Part shown: positions 5,753-7,993 of the stretch, one piece after another | Layout: the number at the start of each line of letters is the position of its first letter | How positions within the stretch are numbered: position 1 is the first letter of the stretch | DNA from: JBGPLH01 sp041486365 [NCBI: Thermodesulfobacteriota bacterium] | GTDB lineage: Bacteria > JAUYMQ01 | Assembly: GCA_041486365.1 (NCBI GenBank) | Contig: JBGPLH010000143.1 | Coordinates: forward strand, 1-7,993 | DNA: 7,993 nucleotides | Direction of reading: 5' to 3' | The notes under the pieces: generated by a model | What the model saw: only the letters and a program-made list of their open reading frames with translations | The model's database searches: none | What the model was told of the DNA's origin: nothing | Translations under genes and position numbers: made by a program

Positions 5753-7633
5753 ATGGCGGCACGGGCGCAGCACGACGGCTTCCATGAGGAAGAGGCGCTG
5801 GGCAAGGCCTACGACACCCGCCTCATGCGCCGGCTGTGGGGCTACATCGCGCCGCATCGGAAGACCGTGTGGATCTCGGTCGCCCTGCTCCCGCTGGTCC
5901 AGGGGATCGAGATCTTCCAGCCCCTGATCGTGAAGTACGGGATCGATCACAACCTCTCCCAGGGCCGGCTGCAGGGGCTGGCGTGGGTGGCCCTGGCCTT
6001 CGCGGGAAGCGTCCTGGCCCACGGGATCGTCCAGTACCTCTATCTGTACGTGATGAACCTCACGGGCCAGCGGGCCATGCGCGATCTCCGGATCGAGATC
6101 TTCAGCCACGTCCAGCGCCTCCCGAGCCGCTTCTTCACGCAGAATCCCCTCGGGCGCGTGATGACCCGCATGACGAACGACATCGAGAACCTGAACGAGA
6201 TGTTCTCGAGCGGACTCGTCGCGCTGGTGGGCGACTTCGTCAAGATGATCGGGATCGTGGCGATCATGGTGAGCGTGAACCTCTCACTGGCGCTCGTGAC
6301 CTTCTCGATCGTCCCGGTGCTCTTCGCCCTGGCCTGGATCTTCCGGATGCGGGTGCGCGGCGCGTTCCGGGAGATCCGCGTCAGGATCGCCCGGATCAAC
6401 GCCTACCTGCAGGAATCCCTCAGCGGGATGAAGATCGTGCAGCTGTTCGCCCGCGAGAACCGGAACATGGAGGACTTCCGCCGGATCAACGGCGAGTACC
6501 GCGACGCGAACATCCGGTCGATCCGCTACGACGCGCTCCTGTTTTCGGTCGTGGAGGCGGCCGGCAGGCTCGCGATCGCGCTGGTGGTCTGGTACGGCGC
6601 GGGGCTCGTGTACGCGCATCTGCATGGCGGGAAGGTGCCGGGGGGAGTGACCGCGGGAATCACGATCGGGACGCTCTACGTCTTCATCGACTGGATCGGA
6701 AAGTTCTTCGAGCCTATCCGGGACCTGTCGGCGAAGTACTCGATCATGCAGTCCGCGATGGCCTCCTGCGAGCGGATCTTCGAGATCCTCGACGAGCCGC
6801 CCGAGCGCCCCGACGCGCCCGACGCGCGGCGGCTCGATCGCGTCCGCGGCGAGATAGAGTTCCGCAACGTCTCCTTCGCCTACAACGACGGCGACGAGAT
6901 CCTGCACGACGTCTCCTTCCGCGTGGCGCCGGGTGAGAAGGTGGCCATCGTGGGACACACGGGGGCAGGGAAGACGACGATCATCAAGCTGCTCTCGCGC
7001 CTGTACGAGCCCCAGCGGGGGGAGATCTGGCTTGACGGCGTGGACGTCCGGGACCTCCGCGCGCGCGAGCTCCGGCGCCACGTGGGCGTGGTCCTCCAGG
7101 ACGTGTTCATCTTCTCGGGCGACGTGGACTACAACATCCGGCTGGGAGACGACGCGATTCCGGAGGAGCGGGCCCGGGAGGCGGCGCGGCACGTGAACGC
7201 CGACCGGTTCGTCCGGCGCCTCCCGGCCGGCTACCACGAGGAGATCCGCGAGGGGGGCGGCAATCTCTCGGCCGGGCAGCGGCAGCTCCTGTCCTTCGCC
7301 CGTGCGCTGGCCCACGACCCGCCGATCCTCGTTCTGGACGAGGCCACCTCGAGCGTGGATACGGACACGGAGCTGCTGATCCGGGACGCGGTGCGCAAGC
7401 TCATGCGGGGCCGCAGCTCCATCGTGATCGCCCACCGCCTCTCGACCATTCGCGACGTCGACCGGATCATCGTGCTGCACAAGGGGCGCGTGCGGGAGGA
7501 GGGGACGCACGCGGAGCTGATGGCCCGCCGCGGGATCTACTTCAAGCTCTACGAGCTGCAGTACCGCGATCAGGAGCCGCTCGTCGATCTGGCGCCGGCC
7601 CCCGGCCCGGCCATGGGCGGGGGAGGGCGCTGA
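5753..7633 (+). CDS. ABC exporter half-transporter with the catalytic Glu (MdlB / TM288-like)
   Basis: The 626-residue product has six predicted membrane helices (about 39-60, 78-100, 155-175, 177-197, 263-288, 302-320) and a complete nucleotide-binding domain: A-loop FAY, Walker A GHTGAGKTT (401-409, Lys407), Q-loop Gln449, signature LSAGQ (505-509), Walker B ILVLD ending at Asp529, catalytic Glu530 and switch His561. The signature deviates from LSGGQ (Gly to Ala at 507). Paired with the upstream protein, this would place LSAGQ opposite the degenerate Walker site and leave a full site made of Glu530 and the partner's LSGGQ. ATG 5753 is preceded by GGAG at a 5-base spacing, so the two genes are surely translated from one message. 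The last 20 or so residues form a Pro/Gly-rich tail without motif. The role is ATP-driven export across the inner membrane with unknown substrate. Confidence 0.96.
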   Translation: MAARAQHDGFHEEEALGKAYDTRLMRRLWGYIAPHRKTVWISVALLPLVQGIEIFQPLIVKYGIDHNLSQGRLQGLAWVALAFAGSVLAHGIVQYLYLYVMNLTGQRAMRDLRIEIFSHVQRLPSRFFTQNPLGRVMTRMTNDIENLNEMFSSGLVALVGDFVKMIGIVAIMVSVNLSLALVTFSIVPVLFALAWIFRMRVRGAFREIRVRIARINAYLQESLSGMKIVQLFARENRNMEDFRRINGEYRDANIRSIRYDALLFSVVEAAGRLAIALVVWYGAGLVYAHLHGGKVPGGVTAGITIGTLYVFIDWIGKFFEPIRDLSAKYSIMQSAMASCERIFEILDEPPERPDAPDARRLDRVRGEIEFRNVSFAYNDGDEILHDVSFRVAPGEKVAIVGHTGAGKTTIIKLLSRLYEPQRGEIWLDGVDVRDLRARELRRHVGVVLQDVFIFSGDVDYNIRLGDDAIPEERAREAARHVNADRFVRRLPAGYHEEIREGGGNLSAGQRQLLSFARALAHDPPILVLDEATSSVDTDTELLIRDAVRKLMRGRSSIVIAHRLSTIRDVDRIIVLHKGRVREEGTHAELMARRGIYFKLYELQYRDQEPLVDLAPAPGPAMGGGGR

Positions 7634-7681
7634 GCGCCACGCGTCGAATGGTCCCAAGCACGAACCCAGGGAGGAGGGCCC

Positions 7682-7993
7682 ATGTGCGTCCTGACCCGTG
7701 ACGTGATCCTTCAGGAGATCCGCGGCGGAAACATCGTCATCGATCCCTTCGACGAATCGATGGTAGGTCCGGGATCGTTGGACCTTCACCTGTCCGACGA
7801 GATCCGCGAATTCCCGCCCAAGAGCGAGCTATATCACGTGACCGACGAGCCCGATGTCGAGGCCGTGACCGTGCGCCGTCTCGTCGAGGACTTCTTCGTC
7901 CTCCAGCCGGGGGAGACGATCCACGGGATCACGCGAGAGCGGATCAAGTTGCCCGGGAACATCTGCGGGCGGCTCGAGGGACGATCCCGCTTC
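7682..7993 (+). CDS. dcd: dCTP deaminase (dUTPase superfamily), 5' part only
   Basis: The frame starts at ATG 7682, with GGAGGAGGG just upstream, and runs open for 104 residues to the window end. Two blocks identify the family: VGPGSLDLHLSDEI (28-41), equivalent to the QPAS-DLRLG motif of Dcd, and GRLEGRSRF at the cut end, equivalent to the DGRSSLAR active-site segment. The enzyme deaminates dCTP to dUTP (or to dUMP in bifunctional forms), feeding thymidylate synthesis in the cytoplasm. The catalytic Glu and C-terminal lid lie outside the window, so mono- and bifunctional types cannot be separated. It begins 48 bases after the exporter stop on the same strand and may be read through from that operon, though no functional link is evident. 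Confidence 0.88.
   Translation, partial: MCVLTRDVILQEIRGGNIVIDPFDESMVGPGSLDLHLSDEIREFPPKSELYHVTDEPDVEAVTVRRLVEDFFVLQPGETIHGITRERIKLPGNICGRLEGRSRF

Noticed and set aside
3711-5762. Long open frame on the minus strand opposite the first exporter gene (683 codons)
   Set aside because: It is antisense to an exporter with intact motifs, and its translation is a low-complexity His/Arg/Glu/Asp-rich string typical of shadow frames in GC-rich coding DNA.
6284-7789. Long open frame on the minus strand opposite the second exporter gene (501 codons)
   Set aside because: Same reason: antisense to a clear ABC gene, with biased composition and no recognisable domain. It also crosses into dcd.

Overview
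The window is GC-rich bacterial DNA. Three proteins with lipoprotein signal peptides and a heterodimer-type ABC exporter point to a Gram-negative, double-membrane organism. The sequence alone does not fix the lineage. I see no tRNA, rRNA, CRISPR array, insertion sequence or phage gene.

Left part (1-3567). A probable gene tail on the + strand stops at 151 and meets the minus-strand genes at a shared, probably bidirectional, terminator (200-222). Three minus-strand genes follow, read right to left. First is a small lipoprotein (LpB, 2941-3567) with its own strong promoter and a terminator-like hairpin. Next is a secreted lipoprotein zinc protease of family M48 with an unusual C-terminal extension (1061-2707, GTG start). 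Last is a second small lipoprotein (LpA, 333-971), a paralogue of LpB with about half of aligned residues identical. LpA and the protease probably form a two-gene operon. Sampled lines in the protease and LpA are clearly less GC-rich than LpB and the exporter genes, so this pair may have a different history.

Middle (3568-3920). This 353-base divergent control region has a near-consensus sigma70-type promoter for LpB and a good candidate promoter for the exporter. A perfect 10-bp inverted repeat lies between them, and one arm covers the exporter -35 box. Both leaders can form GC-rich hairpins.

Right part (3921-7993). Two ABC exporter half-transporters, 8 bases apart, have the complementary motif pattern of a heterodimer with one degenerate and one competent ATP site (MdlA/MdlB or TM287/288 type). 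After 48 bases comes the 5' part of a dCTP deaminase gene, cut by the window end.

The least explained element is the LpB / M48 protease / LpA set. The lipoproteins match no family I recognise, and their pairing with a surface protease suggests an envelope-maintenance or lipoprotein-handling function. That function is inference only.
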